From positions 1 to 7,083 of the forward strand of contig JASFPE010000311.1 of assembly GCA_050116155.1 (NCBI GenBank): a stretch of 7,083 nucleotides of DNA, given 5' to 3'. The DNA is from G020353355 sp050116155. GTDB taxonomy: Bacteria > Desulfobacterota > Desulfobacteria > Desulfobacterales > JAHEIW01. This document shows positions 1-6,863 of the stretch, one piece after another (the stretch's first letter is position 1; each line of letters begins with the position of its first letter). The position numbers and the translations under genes are program-made. The notes beneath the pieces are model-generated. The model saw only the letters and a list, made by a program, of their open reading frames with translations, had not been told where the DNA came from and did not search any database.

Positions 1-83
1 GGGTGGCTCGACCATGAAAAAAGTATGGTGTGGCATGTGGTTTTTTGCCCCCGCCTAACCGCACGTTCTCGGAGCAAATAGGT

Positions 84-141
84 GCCTAACAAAAAAATCC
101 AGACCGACGCAAAAACCGCACGGCTGCTTAGCAGCGTTGTT
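84..141 (+). other. attC-like imperfect stem-loop (possible degenerate integron recombination site)
   Basis: The left end GCCTAAC (84-90) fits the RYYYAAC simple-site consensus of integron attC sites. AACAA (88-92) can pair with TTGTT (137-141). Inside, CAGACCG (100-106) pairs with CGGCTG (121-126) if A103 is left unpaired, which mimics the extrahelical base typical of attC hairpins; the loop is 14 nt. Against it, the right-hand box reads GTTGTTT and does not fit GTTRRRY, and no integrase gene or second site is visible. A decayed attC or a chance hairpin are both possible. Confidence 0.3.
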
Positions 142-271
142 TGCGATAACGGCTATACTTGGCGCAGATGACCAGCGGAGATAAAGATACCTGCTATATA
201 GCACAGGTTTTAAAACTATTCATAAAATACAGGTAATGTAAACTTTTATGTAGAATTAATCGACCCTCAAG

Positions 272-298
272 ATCTGTGATATCAGATTACGATATCTG
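272..298. promoter_or_regulatory. Alternating inverted repeats upstream of the HAD gene
   Basis: ATCTG (272-276), CAGAT (283-287) and ATCTG (294-298) are regularly spaced, so the central copy can pair with either neighbour. This gives two mutually exclusive 5-bp hairpins with 6-nt loops. GATATC palindromes sit at 278-283 and 291-296. The element ends 28 bp before the HAD start codon, so it could be an operator or a leader switch. The stems are short and AT-rich, and coincidence is a serious alternative. Confidence 0.25.
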
Positions 299-326
299 TA
301 GTTTAGGCTGAAACAAAGGGTAAGAT

Positions 327-1022
327 ATGAGTCTTGCTGACGTTGTAAGTGTAGACATGTTCCAAACCCTGGTTGATGTCAATAGCATGCGTTATTATTT
401 GTGGCGAAAGATCTTAGGAAAGAACTACTCGGAAACCTTAGCTGATGATTATACAAAGCAGTGGAGTAGGTTATTTCCCGATCATTTCAAAAATGCTGTA
501 AGCAAAGCTGATGATTTTTTATGCCTAAAACCTATTTTCGAAAGGTTCAATGCCGACTTTCTCCCTCAATTAGGTTTAGATTTCAACCCCGAACATGCAG
601 CTCAGATCCATGTTGAAATACATAGAATGGCACCGCCTTATGAAGACACTGAGGTTTTCCTTAAGACAATGCGAGAACACTTTACTATATGTCTCGTAAC
701 GGATTCGGATAATGAGATGATATTGCCTCACTTGGATAAATACAGATTTGATCAAATATTTATTTCAGAAAGGCTTAAAACGTACAAAAGCGACCCTGGA
801 AACAAAATGTTTAAAGCTGTGATTAGTCATTACTCAATTCCACCTGAAAGGATTTTTCACATCGGCGATATGTACTCTGATATACTAGGAGCAAGTAAAG
901 CCGACATCACAACATGTTGGTTGAATAGGGAAGGAAAAAACTGGGATTATAGTATCAAGCCCGATTATGAGGCTGAATCCTTACTCGAAGCTGCTGACAT
1001 ATTGGGAAAGCCGATAAGGTAA
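327..1022 (+). CDS. HAD-superfamily hydrolase with DxFxT motif I
   Basis: A 231-residue cytoplasmic protein of the haloacid dehalogenase (HAD) superfamily, close to the usual size for the single-domain class with an alpha-helical cap. Motif I is VDMFQTLV, with Asp10 as the expected nucleophile and Thr14 following. Residues about 18-100 form the helical cap region. Motif II is LVTDS, around Thr125. The motif III lysine is in YKSDP, most likely Lys154. Motif IV is HIGDMYSDILGA, with Asp181 and Asp185. In phosphatases the second position of DxD is the general acid; here it is Phe12, as the equivalent residue is aromatic in L-2-haloacid dehalogenases (DxYGT). Phosphatase activity is therefore not assured and the substrate is unknown. 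The start is supported by AAGGG at 316-320, six bases before ATG. The gene stands alone, on the same strand as the operon to the right, with a terminator about 220 bp downstream. Its AT-rich composition is at most mildly different from the neighbours. Confidence 0.85.
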   Translation: MSLADVVSVDMFQTLVDVNSMRYYLWRKILGKNYSETLADDYTKQWSRLFPDHFKNAVSKADDFLCLKPIFERFNADFLPQLGLDFNPEHAAQIHVEIHRMAPPYEDTEVFLKTMREHFTICLVTDSDNEMILPHLDKYRFDQIFISERLKTYKSDPGNKMFKAVISHYSIPPERIFHIGDMYSDILGASKADITTCWLNREGKNWDYSIKPDYEAESLLEAADILGKPIR

Positions 1023-1245
1023 ATGTTAAAACAATCTTGAGTTACTGGATAAATTTCAAATCACTCTCCAACATACGCAAAATTTGGTCGTACCTGTGAT
1101 ATCCCTTATAGTATTCGTAAAAAATTGGACCACCCAAAAGTGGTGATACTGATAAACATATCGCAACTCAGCTTGTTGTCAGATTAAGTCTTATCTTGAT
1201 TTGAAAAATGAAAGATTGAATCTTAGCCATTGCACTTTTCTTCAG

Positions 1246-1276
1246 ATCACGTCTTAAGCGTGATTTGCTTTTTTTT
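1246..1276 (+). terminator. Rho-independent terminator candidate
   Basis: ATCACG (1246-1251) pairs with CGTGAT (1259-1264) around a 7-nt loop, and a run of eight T follows at 1269-1276. The stem is only 6 bp and four bases separate it from the T-run, so its strength is moderate. It lies 224 bp after the HAD stop codon and would end that transcript before the operon. Confidence 0.55.
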
Positions 1277-1303
1277 AAAATAGTTAAGCGTAGCGCCATC
1301 AAT

Positions 1304-1345
1304 ATTCGACGTTCGATGTTGGGCGTTCGATGTTCGACGTTCAGC
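1304..1345. repeat. Heptanucleotide tandem repeat, consensus GTTCGAY
   Basis: Six consecutive 7-bp units are seen: ATTCGAC, GTTCGAT, GTTGGGC, GTTCGAT, GTTCGAC, GTTCAGC. The first and last are degenerate. The order of variants (C, T, GGGC, T, C) is symmetrical about the middle unit. I associate this GTTCGAY type from memory with Desulfobacterota intergenic regions. It lies between the HAD terminator and the operon promoter candidate. Function is unknown. Confidence 0.75.
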
Positions 1346-1370
1346 TGTCTTTAATTTGATTGACTGTCCC

Positions 1371-1391
1371 ACTGCACGCCCCGTGCCCCGA
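1371..1391. repeat. Short GC-rich heptad repeat
   Basis: Three 7-bp units, ACTGCAC, GCCCCGT and GCCCCGA, follow the GTTCGAY block after 25 bp. The last two differ at one position. On its own this would be weak, but it has the same 7-bp period as the other repeat blocks in the window. Confidence 0.4.
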
Positions 1392-1406
1392 TTTATCCGC
1401 ACTTCC

Positions 1407-1436
1407 TTGACATCTAACCCCTATTTGACATATTCT
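1407..1436 (+). promoter_or_regulatory. Sigma-70-type promoter candidate for the operon
   Basis: A perfect -35 hexamer TTGACA (1407-1412) is followed after 18 bp by TATTCT (1431-1436), which matches 4 of 6 bases of TATAAT. A second TTGACA (1425-1430) lies exactly 18 bp after the first but has no good -10 at 16-18 bp. Transcription from the first would begin near 1443, giving a leader of roughly 95 nt before the 650-aa gene. It is placed correctly as the operon promoter, but the -10 is mediocre. Confidence 0.4.
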
Positions 1437-1470
1437 GACCTAAATATTAGCTTGTCTTTACGAATGCATA

Positions 1471-1514
1471 GGGGAAATCTCGAATATCAAGATTTCACGC
1501 TCGCCTTTTTCCCC
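1471..1514 (+). promoter_or_regulatory. Nested hairpin in the presumed 5' leader of the operon
   Basis: GGGG (1471-1474) runs directly into AAATCT (1475-1480). AAATCT pairs with AGATTT (1490-1495) across a 9-nt loop. Alternatively GGGGAAA (1471-1477) pairs with TTTCCCC (1508-1514) as a longer-range stem. The two can nest or compete at the shared AAA. The element ends 22 bp before the ATG of a gene with no visible Shine-Dalgarno sequence, so it might influence translation. I recognise no known riboswitch. Confidence 0.3.
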
Positions 1515-1536
1515 AAATTCAAAATCCCGTAATCTT

Positions 1537-3489
1537 ATGTGTAAATCCCAGTGCCATCGCTCAAAGTTTATGCTTTTCGCGGTGATTGTATTTATCAGCG
1601 CTGCACCGTTGCCGGCAATTTCTGCTTCGTTGTCGTTGGAATATTCATTAGGGTTTAACGGTCGTTTTCAGTTGCATACCTGGACGCCGGTGACCGTGGT
1701 TATTGAAAACAGTGGCAGAGCGAGCCAGGGAACATTGGACATCGTGTTAACCTCCGGCAGTGAATACCACCAAAATGTTTTCCAGACCACCTATGCAATG
1801 GATGTTGATCTCCCGAATAATTCAAGAAAGCGATATGCATTTACGGTATTCATCGAATCCTTTACCCATGAAATGATCATACGGTTAAAACAAAATGAAA
1901 ACATTCTCATATCGCAATCCGTAAATCTGCGGGAGCATTTCAGCGAAAAAAGTTTTGCCGTGGTTGCGGATGAATTTGTTTCTCCAGATATTTTAGCGGT
2001 CCTGCCGATGACGGTAGACCCTGTCAATGTGCCTCCCAAATTTCTGCCGGAAACCTGGTATGGCTACGATAGTGTTAAATTGCTCATCATGAAAACCGAC
2101 AGCATCAGACGCTTAAGAGAAAGGCAATTCCAGGCTTTAACCCGGTGGATAAAACAGGGCGGCTATCTTATCACTGCCGGCAGCCTGAATTACGGTTCAT
2201 TGTCTGATAAGCGGATACAGGGTATTTTGCCGGTACGTGTGCTGGAGCAGAGGCGATTATTTGAACTAACATCTTTAAATAATTTTTGCGGCCGATCGCT
2301 TCGCAGCCCCGAATCCTTTCTGGTATTAAATGTTCGCATGGAAAATTCCGATGTTCTGATCACGGAAGCCGATATTCCGATCATTATTCGAAAACACCTG
2401 GGAATCGGCCAAATTGTCTTTTTAGCGTTTGATTATAACATCCGGCCTTTCAGCAACTGGGATGGTAGGGGACTTTTTTGGGAAAAAGCGCTATCGATGC
2501 AGTCGGGGATTGACACCGAGGAAATCCTTGTCGACCACAACAAAATTATGGATTCCATGTTAGCCAGCGTGCCTGTGAATTTCCCGAATTCCAAATCAGT
2601 TTTCATTCTTATCGTTGCCTATCTTGTTTTGTTATGGCTTTTTATGAAAAAACTCAGAACATCTGTTGAACGCAGATGGCGCTATAGCTGTTTTATTTTA
2701 ATGATTGTTTTTATATCTACGCTCCTCAGTTACTGGCGTTTTTTTTACCCCAATAACATCAAAGATTTTACTTACAATAGCTTTTGCCAATTGGACATAT
2801 CCGGATCCAATAATGATGCTTCTGCAAAATATATCATCGGCCTCTATGCCTTAAAAAAAACGACATATCGTTTGGGCTTCGGATCATTTTCCAATTCGGT
2901 TACCCACATTTTGTCTCAGCGCTCGAAGAAAAAAACACCTGAACCCTATGTCATACATGAAAATCATATTGGTCAGCAGATTGTAAGTTTTCTCAAAAAA
3001 TGGGATCACAATTTTTACATGCTAACTTCAAGAATTGAATCGCCTGTCGTGGGACAAGCCGTCCGGGATAATCAGTATGTAACCCTTACCATAGAAAATA
3101 CGCTGCCGCACCAGATTGTGGACTGCATCATATATTATAAAAAGCGATTTGTATTTATCGATGATATTCGGGCAAATAAACGGCATCATATCAAGCTAAA
3201 ATTAGCTGATTTAAGAAAGACGGAAATGTTTTACGAGGAACAGACAGAACATATCATCAATCGATTAAATGTTCAGGCCACGACATCCTATCTCAAAACA
3301 TCGCAACGCAATCTCACAGAGGATGTGATCCGGGGAATTCATACTAGATTTAGTTTGAAGCGGGACAGCATGGTGCTGATTGGCTGGGTAAAAGGGGGAG
3401 TTATGCAACCCAAATTTGACCAAACCCATCGCCTTGGTGAAAATCTTACGTTGATCAATTGGGAAATTCCGGTGGAGATCGCCTCATGA
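1537..3489 (+). CDS. Membrane-anchored protein with glutamine-amidotransferase-like ectodomain (MoxR operon)
   Basis: A 650-residue protein of unknown function. Residues 1-30 look like a signal peptide: basic start, hydrophobic core at about 12-25, possible cleavage after the AISA motif. A beta-rich domain follows (about 32-135, including WTPVTVVIEN). The next part (about 138-310) resembles the class I glutamine-amidotransferase-like fold of large membrane proteins in MoxR/DUF58 operons. Its landmarks are WYGYD (174-178), WIKQGG (204-209) and GIGQIVFLAFD. No catalytic Cys-His-Glu triad is recognised. Two membrane helices (about 353-371 and 384-401), joined by a short basic loop, are followed by a beta-rich C-terminal region (403-650), so both large parts are probably outside the cytoplasm. 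The start is uncertain because no Shine-Dalgarno is seen; a later Met12 would remove the basic part of the signal. It is the first gene of the operon, and its stop overlaps the next start (ATGA). A binding or scaffold role is inference. Confidence 0.7.
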   Translation: MCKSQCHRSKFMLFAVIVFISAAPLPAISASLSLEYSLGFNGRFQLHTWTPVTVVIENSGRASQGTLDIVLTSGSEYHQNVFQTTYAMDVDLPNNSRKRYAFTVFIESFTHEMIIRLKQNENILISQSVNLREHFSEKSFAVVADEFVSPDILAVLPMTVDPVNVPPKFLPETWYGYDSVKLLIMKTDSIRRLRERQFQALTRWIKQGGYLITAGSLNYGSLSDKRIQGILPVRVLEQRRLFELTSLNNFCGRSLRSPESFLVLNVRMENSDVLITEADIPIIIRKHLGIGQIVFLAFDYNIRPFSNWDGRGLFWEKALSMQSGIDTEEILVDHNKIMDSMLASVPVNFPNSKSVFILIVAYLVLLWLFMKKLRTSVERRWRYSCFILMIVFISTLLSYWRFFYPNNIKDFTYNSFCQLDISGSNNDASAKYIIGLYALKKTTYRLGFGSFSNSVTHILSQRSKKKTPEPYVIHENHIGQQIVSFLKKWDHNFYMLTSRIESPVVGQAVRDNQYVTLTIENTLPHQIVDCIIYYKKRFVFIDDIRANKRHHIKLKLADLRKTEMFYEEQTEHIINRLNVQATTSYLKTSQRNLTEDVIRGIHTRFSLKRDSMVLIGWVKGGVMQPKFDQTHRLGENLTLINWEIPVEIAS

Positions 3490-4232
3490 AATATTATTAT
3501 CTAACCGACGAATCAGAAAAATCGCTGGCGCCTTTTTTTTCAAAGATGATACTGTCTGCCAGTTTTACCTGTGTTGTGTTAATTAGTGTGGTATTACTTC
3601 TTGTTTGGCCGCGCCGGCCGATTTCCGCATTTATTGTTGTAAATGAGGTTCCGCTTGTCTATTTTCTGGTTTTTACCGCTGCATTGATTATCAGTGCCTA
3701 TCTCAATCTTTGCTGTGGTTGCGGCGATATGACTCGCAGGGGTTATTACATAATTAAGTATCGAACCGATCTGACCACATATGAAAAGGAGATCGACTTT
3801 TTGCAATATGGACTGATTGAGTTTTTATGGCATACCCTGATTTTATTGCTGCCTTTTATGCCTCTGCTGCTCTTAGCTGCCTCCATTTCAGCTGTTTCAT
3901 TTACTATCTTCATAGCGGCGCTGTCGATCCTGTATGTCGTGTCATTGTTTTGCCGAATGTTCGGATTTGTCGTGTATTTTTTTTGGGGCCGGATGAGCAC
4001 CGTGGGTTATATCGTGGCCCGCTCGTTTCTGGTTGCTTACTTATTTGGCACTCTTTTTTTTGTTCCGTTTATCAATCCGATCCATTTATTGTCACTGCTG
4101 AGTAAGGATTCTTACGGCATCGGTTTGCGGTTTGTTTTCAATATGGCGGTTTTGACGGCAATCATCCTTCTTTTGATTGCGGCAAGCCACATCATGGTCA
4201 AGCGTCATATCGTGAAGGAGGAAACAAGGTGA
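3486..4232 (+). CDS. Polytopic membrane protein, possibly ABC-2 permease-like
   Basis: A 248-residue, very hydrophobic protein with about six membrane segments: roughly 21-41, 55-75, 110-130, 133-155, 178-198 and 217-238. A short basic loop separates segments two and three. The tail (about 239-248) is basic. The segment order, the loop before the third helix and the NPIHLLSLL stretch near 197-205 recall ABC-2 type permeases, which occur upstream of MoxR/DUF58 genes in other bacteria. The similarity is by eye and no cognate ATP-binding gene is in the window. I start it at the ATG at 3486, with GGAG at 3474-3477 eight bases upstream and an ATGA overlap with the preceding stop. An in-frame ATG at 3459 would add nine residues but lies well inside the upstream gene. 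The CCGC cluster (76-79) has three cysteines in four residues. Confidence 0.65.
   Translation: MKYYYLTDESEKSLAPFFSKMILSASFTCVVLISVVLLLVWPRRPISAFIVVNEVPLVYFLVFTAALIISAYLNLCCGCGDMTRRGYYIIKYRTDLTTYEKEIDFLQYGLIEFLWHTLILLLPFMPLLLLAASISAVSFTIFIAALSILYVVSLFCRMFGFVVYFFWGRMSTVGYIVARSFLVAYLFGTLFFVPFINPIHLLSLLSKDSYGIGLRFVFNMAVLTAIILLLIAASHIMVKRHIVKEETR
4215..4221 (+). promoter_or_regulatory. Strong Shine-Dalgarno deciding a GTG start
   Basis: AAGGAGG ends seven bases before GTG at 4229. No ATG is suitably placed, and GTG overlaps the preceding stop as GTGA. This fixes the start of the 500-aa gene and suggests both re-initiation and independent ribosome loading. Confidence 0.8.
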
Positions 4233-5731
4233 GCGCTGAAGCATTATTTTGTGCCGAATTATCAAAAATAAAACGGCATCTCATCATCAAATCTGTTCGG
4301 CGCACAGCACTAGATGCCTCCCTGATTTTATTGAGTATCTGGGCAGTCTTATTGTTTATCGAAAGATTAGAATTTAAAATTCTGAGCGATGATATCTTCC
4401 GGTACGGTATTCCCATTGGAATTTCTTTAACGGTTGCTCTGTTGCTGGCCTATGTAAAAAGAAAGAATCTACAAAATATTTTAATCGATATCGACGCGCG
4501 TCTGAAACTTCAAGACAGGCTCAGCACGGCTTACGAATATCAGCACAGCGGAAAAAAATCGGATTTGTTAGCTTTTTTGCTGGAAGATGCAGCCCAATAT
4601 TTGCACCAGCTGGAAACCAGGCACATGGCTCCGACTAAATTTTCGGTTGCCCATCTCGCATTAATCCTCTTGTTGGTGCTAAATGCGGCGCTGTATTCGA
4701 GCGATTTTTGGGGGCCTGATTCAAGACCGACAGTTGTAAATCAAGAACAAATCGAAGAGGCCCGTACATTGTTGCGAAATTACACGCAGCGTCGTATTGG
4801 GGGTAAACAGGCGAAAAAAAAGAGTCCCGGGCATGTTTATGCCCGGCAACTGGAACAGCTTACCCACAGGTTGAATGACCCATCCTTGAATCAGGATGCG
4901 TTGTCTGCATCGATCAACACTTTGCTAAAAGAACTTCACTCAGATCAAGCGCGTTTAGCAGATGAGCTTAGTGCGAAGTTAAATGCTCTAGGGATGGAAG
5001 GCGTTCCCGTTCAACCGATTCCAGAGCCGGGAAAGCTATCATCGCAGAAAATCGAAAAACTAAAAGCTCTGTTGAAAGGCGCCCTCAACAACCAGATTCC
5101 CGATTCCCTGAATCAAGACATTGAAACTTTGAAGGAGTTTTCCAGCCTGGAGAAGCTGCTTTCTCAGATCATCGATGATTTGAAAGCAGATGATTCGAAT
5201 TCAGATGAGTATGCGCTATCTCAACCTCGTCAAACCCGGGCATCGCAACAAGTAAATGACAGCAAAGAGCCCCCTGGGGATGAGCAGCGTCATGAGACTC
5301 ATGGAAAAATGTCGGATAGAAAGCAGGGCAGGGCGAGCACCACCGGTTCGCCATCATCAGATCAATCCCTCGATGCTGGTTCCGATGATTTAGATGATTC
5401 CGGATTGCATGATGGCCATGATCTGTCAGCAGGTCACGCAAAATCAGCGCAACGGAAAAAATCCCGCGATGAAATTGAAAAATCAACTGGGCCCGGGCTT
5501 CAAGATAAGCTTTCATCAGCTCAAGAAGAAAAATATCGTTTATATATCCGCTCATTGGGAGCCGTTGGAGAGTCTAAATTAAAAGAAGAAAATATTATTC
5601 AAACCTATCGGCAAGAAATTGAAAACATTCTTCAAAAGGAAGATATTCCCCTAAATTATCGTGAATACATAAAGCATTATTTTATTTCTATAGGACTAAA
5701 AACGGAAGCAGAAGCTTATGACGCCAAATGA
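4229..5731 (+). CDS. DUF4175-like membrane protein with helical/acidic region (MoxR operon)
   Basis: A 500-residue protein starting at GTG. Three membrane helices are visible: about 27-44, 60-76 and 140-156. Between the second and third lies a stretch around DARLKLQDRLSTAYEY (89-104) of the type DxRLxLxDRLSTAxE, which I recognise from large membrane proteins of the DUF4175 kind next to MoxR/DUF58 genes. Residues about 165-320 are charged and helical, with coiled-coil-like heptads (for example around EKLLSQIIDDL). Residues about 318-428 are low complexity and rich in Asp, Ser, His, Gln and Lys, probably a disordered linker. The last 70 residues are again ordered-looking and end in IPLNYREYIKHYF (473-485), resembling the YRExxxxYF tail seen in related operon proteins. 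If the N-terminus is inside, the long soluble part faces outward, but topology is not settled. It overlaps moxR by 14 nt. A role as adaptor or substrate of MoxR is inference. Confidence 0.65.
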   Translation: MSAEALFCAELSKIKRHLIIKSVRRTALDASLILLSIWAVLLFIERLEFKILSDDIFRYGIPIGISLTVALLLAYVKRKNLQNILIDIDARLKLQDRLSTAYEYQHSGKKSDLLAFLLEDAAQYLHQLETRHMAPTKFSVAHLALILLLVLNAALYSSDFWGPDSRPTVVNQEQIEEARTLLRNYTQRRIGGKQAKKKSPGHVYARQLEQLTHRLNDPSLNQDALSASINTLLKELHSDQARLADELSAKLNALGMEGVPVQPIPEPGKLSSQKIEKLKALLKGALNNQIPDSLNQDIETLKEFSSLEKLLSQIIDDLKADDSNSDEYALSQPRQTRASQQVNDSKEPPGDEQRHETHGKMSDRKQGRASTTGSPSSDQSLDAGSDDLDDSGLHDGHDLSAGHAKSAQRKKSRDEIEKSTGPGLQDKLSSAQEEKYRLYIRSLGAVGESKLKEENIIQTYRQEIENILQKEDIPLNYREYIKHYFISIGLKTEAEAYDAK

Positions 5732-6701
5732 AAAAACAGACGCCATTCGGAAAAATTTTGAACTGATCATTAATGAACTGTCTAAAATCATCGTGGGACA
5801 GGAACTGGTGACCAAACATCTTTTCATCTGTTTGCTATGTGGGGGGCATGTGTTAATCGAAGGCGTACCCGGGCTGGGCAAGACGCTCATTGCTCGATCG
5901 TTGAGTAAAATATTGGATCTTGCCTATTCGCGCATTCAGTTTACACCTGACCTAATGCCGGCAGATATACTCGGCACCAATATCGTAAAAGAGGATGATA
6001 AAGGTAGCCGCTACTTTGAATTTTATAAAGGACCGATATTCGGACAGCTCATTTTGGCCGATGAAATTAATCGGGCCAGCCCTAAAACCCAGTCTGCGCT
6101 TTTGGAGGCTATGCAGGAAGAAAAAATAACCGTCTTTGGCACCGAATATACACTGGAGCCACCCTTCATGGTTTTGGCCACTCAAAACCCAATTGAAATG
6201 GAGGGTACCTATCCACTGCCCGAGGCCCAGATCGATCGATTTTTCTTTAAACTGAAGATTAGTTATCCCGACCATCAAGAGCTGCAGGAAATCATCGCAA
6301 AAACCACTGAAGACTATCAGCCTGATTTAAAACGTGTCATTGGCATAGATTCCATTCTGGAAATGAAATCTCTTGTCAAACAGGTACCTATTGCTACACA
6401 TGTGAAGGATCATGCCATTCGATTGGTATTGGCCAGTCATCCTGACAATAGCGATGCCACGGATCTGATAAAGGAATATGTCCTGTTCGGTGCGAGCCCC
6501 CGGGGTGTGCAGAGCATGATCTTGGCCGGTAAAGTATCGGCATTGATAGATGGGCGCTACAACGTTTCGATTGAAGACATCAACGATGTTGCTAAACCGG
6601 CCCTGCGCCATCGGATAGCGTTAAATATCAGGGGCGAAACCGAAGGGATTGATGTGGATCATGTGGTCGAGGAAATACTAGGTAGTGTCAAAAGGCCGTA
6701 G
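5718..6701 (+). CDS. moxR: MoxR-family AAA+ ATPase
   Basis: A complete 327-residue MoxR-type ATPase, the usual length for the family and cytoplasmic. Visible motifs are: IIVGQ (24-28) at the start of the AAA+ core; Walker A GVPGLGKT (49-56); Walker B LILADE (111-116) followed by INRASPKTQSALLEAMQE; sensor 1 ATQNP (154-158); the EAQIDRF motif with the likely arginine finger Arg174; and sensor 2 GASPRG with Arg262. The C-terminal lid ends near residue 320. All key residues are present, so ATP hydrolysis is expected. MoxR proteins are thought to act as chaperone-like remodelers for partner proteins (DUF58, VWA and membrane proteins), consistent with the neighbours here. The start is preceded by GGAAG at 5704-5708, nine bases upstream, and overlaps the preceding gene by 14 nt. 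Unusually, a 252-bp repeat-bearing gap rather than a short junction follows before the DUF58 gene. The function is firm; the substrate is unknown. Confidence 0.95.
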   Translation: MTPNEKTDAIRKNFELIINELSKIIVGQELVTKHLFICLLCGGHVLIEGVPGLGKTLIARSLSKILDLAYSRIQFTPDLMPADILGTNIVKEDDKGSRYFEFYKGPIFGQLILADEINRASPKTQSALLEAMQEEKITVFGTEYTLEPPFMVLATQNPIEMEGTYPLPEAQIDRFFFKLKISYPDHQELQEIIAKTTEDYQPDLKRVIGIDSILEMKSLVKQVPIATHVKDHAIRLVLASHPDNSDATDLIKEYVLFGASPRGVQSMILAGKVSALIDGRYNVSIEDINDVAKPALRHRIALNIRGETEGIDVDHVVEEILGSVKRP

Positions 6702-6744
6702 GTTTCTGGAATAACAATGTTCAGGGCATTAGCATGAAGCCTTT

Positions 6745-6779
6745 CGAATTCGGAAGTGGGAATGCGGAATGCGGAAACG
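6745..6779. repeat. Heptad repeat, left arm of an intergenic inverted repeat
   Basis: Five 7-bp units: CGAATTC, GGAAGTG, GGAATGC, GGAATGC, GGAAACG. The stretch 6759-6776 is an exact 18-bp reverse complement of 6869-6886. The outer AATTCGGAA (6747-6755) also has its complement TTCCGAATT at 6883-6891, but shifted by one unit. It lies just after the moxR stop codon. Confidence 0.8.
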
Positions 6780-6801
6780 TAAAGGTCAATTTATGTTTTA
6801 C

Positions 6802-6850
6802 GGGTTGCGCGTTACGAGCTGCGAGGTGCGCGTTTCGCGTTCTGGGTCTC
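6802..6850. repeat. Degenerate heptad repeat in the loop of the inverted repeat
   Basis: Seven consecutive 7-bp units: GGGTTGC, GCGTTAC, GAGCTGC, GAGGTGC, GCGTTTC, GCGTTCT, GGGTCTC. Every unit starts with G and has G in the third place or close to it; a rough consensus is GCGTTNC. The GC-rich sequence contrasts with the AT-rich bases on both sides. It lies wholly inside the 92-bp loop between the two inverted arms. Confidence 0.6.
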
Positions 6851-6863
6851 TTGTTTGGTCTTT

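Larger units (their letters stand above)
1..326. other. Left intergenic flank, no confident gene
   Basis: No complete coding region is visible. Two frames on the + strand are open from the window edge: one stops with TAG at 79-81 (26 codons) and the other with TAA at 56-58 (18 codons). Either could be the last codons of a gene lying to the left, and I cannot choose between them. The second frame has its TAA inside a GCCTAAC heptamer (53-59), and GCCTAAC recurs at 84-90. The rest is AT-rich leader for the HAD gene. The -10-like hexamers TAAAAT (223-228) and TAGAAT (251-256) lack convincing -35 partners, so no promoter is called. Confidence 0.6.
1023..1536. other. Intergenic region between the HAD gene and the membrane-protein operon
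   Basis: No gene is evident in these 514 bp. In order it holds: a weak hairpin ACCAC/GTGGT (1129-1144) with no T-tract; a terminator-like hairpin (1246-1276); a block of heptanucleotide repeats (1304-1345); a second short GC-rich heptad block (1371-1391); tandem TTGACAT hexamer-type elements (1407 and 1425); and a nested hairpin (1471-1514) just before the operon. TTAAGCGT occurs twice (1254-1261 and 1284-1291). The stretch 1145-1240 is AT-rich with nothing recognisable. Confidence 0.6.

Noticed and set aside
1129..1144. ACCAC/GTGGT hairpin as terminator of the HAD gene or regulator operator
   Set aside because: The stem is 5 bp with no T-run, and the hairpin at 1246 fits termination better. 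It is recorded only as weak structure.
1304..1345. CRISPR array
   Set aside because: The units are 7 bp with no spacers, far too short for CRISPR repeats, and no cas genes are present.
3827..4105. A 92-codon + strand frame inside the polytopic membrane gene
   Set aside because: It overlaps a gene fixed by Shine-Dalgarno and start/stop overlaps; its sequence is a frame-shifted reading of that gene.
5169..5555. A 128-codon - strand frame opposite the 500-aa gene
   Set aside because: It mirrors the low-complexity linker region (His- and Asn-rich reading of Asp/Ser codons) and has no supporting start signal or neighbour.
5952..6278. A 108-codon - strand frame opposite moxR
   Set aside because: It lies wholly inside the conserved AAA+ core of moxR and shows no recognisable domain.
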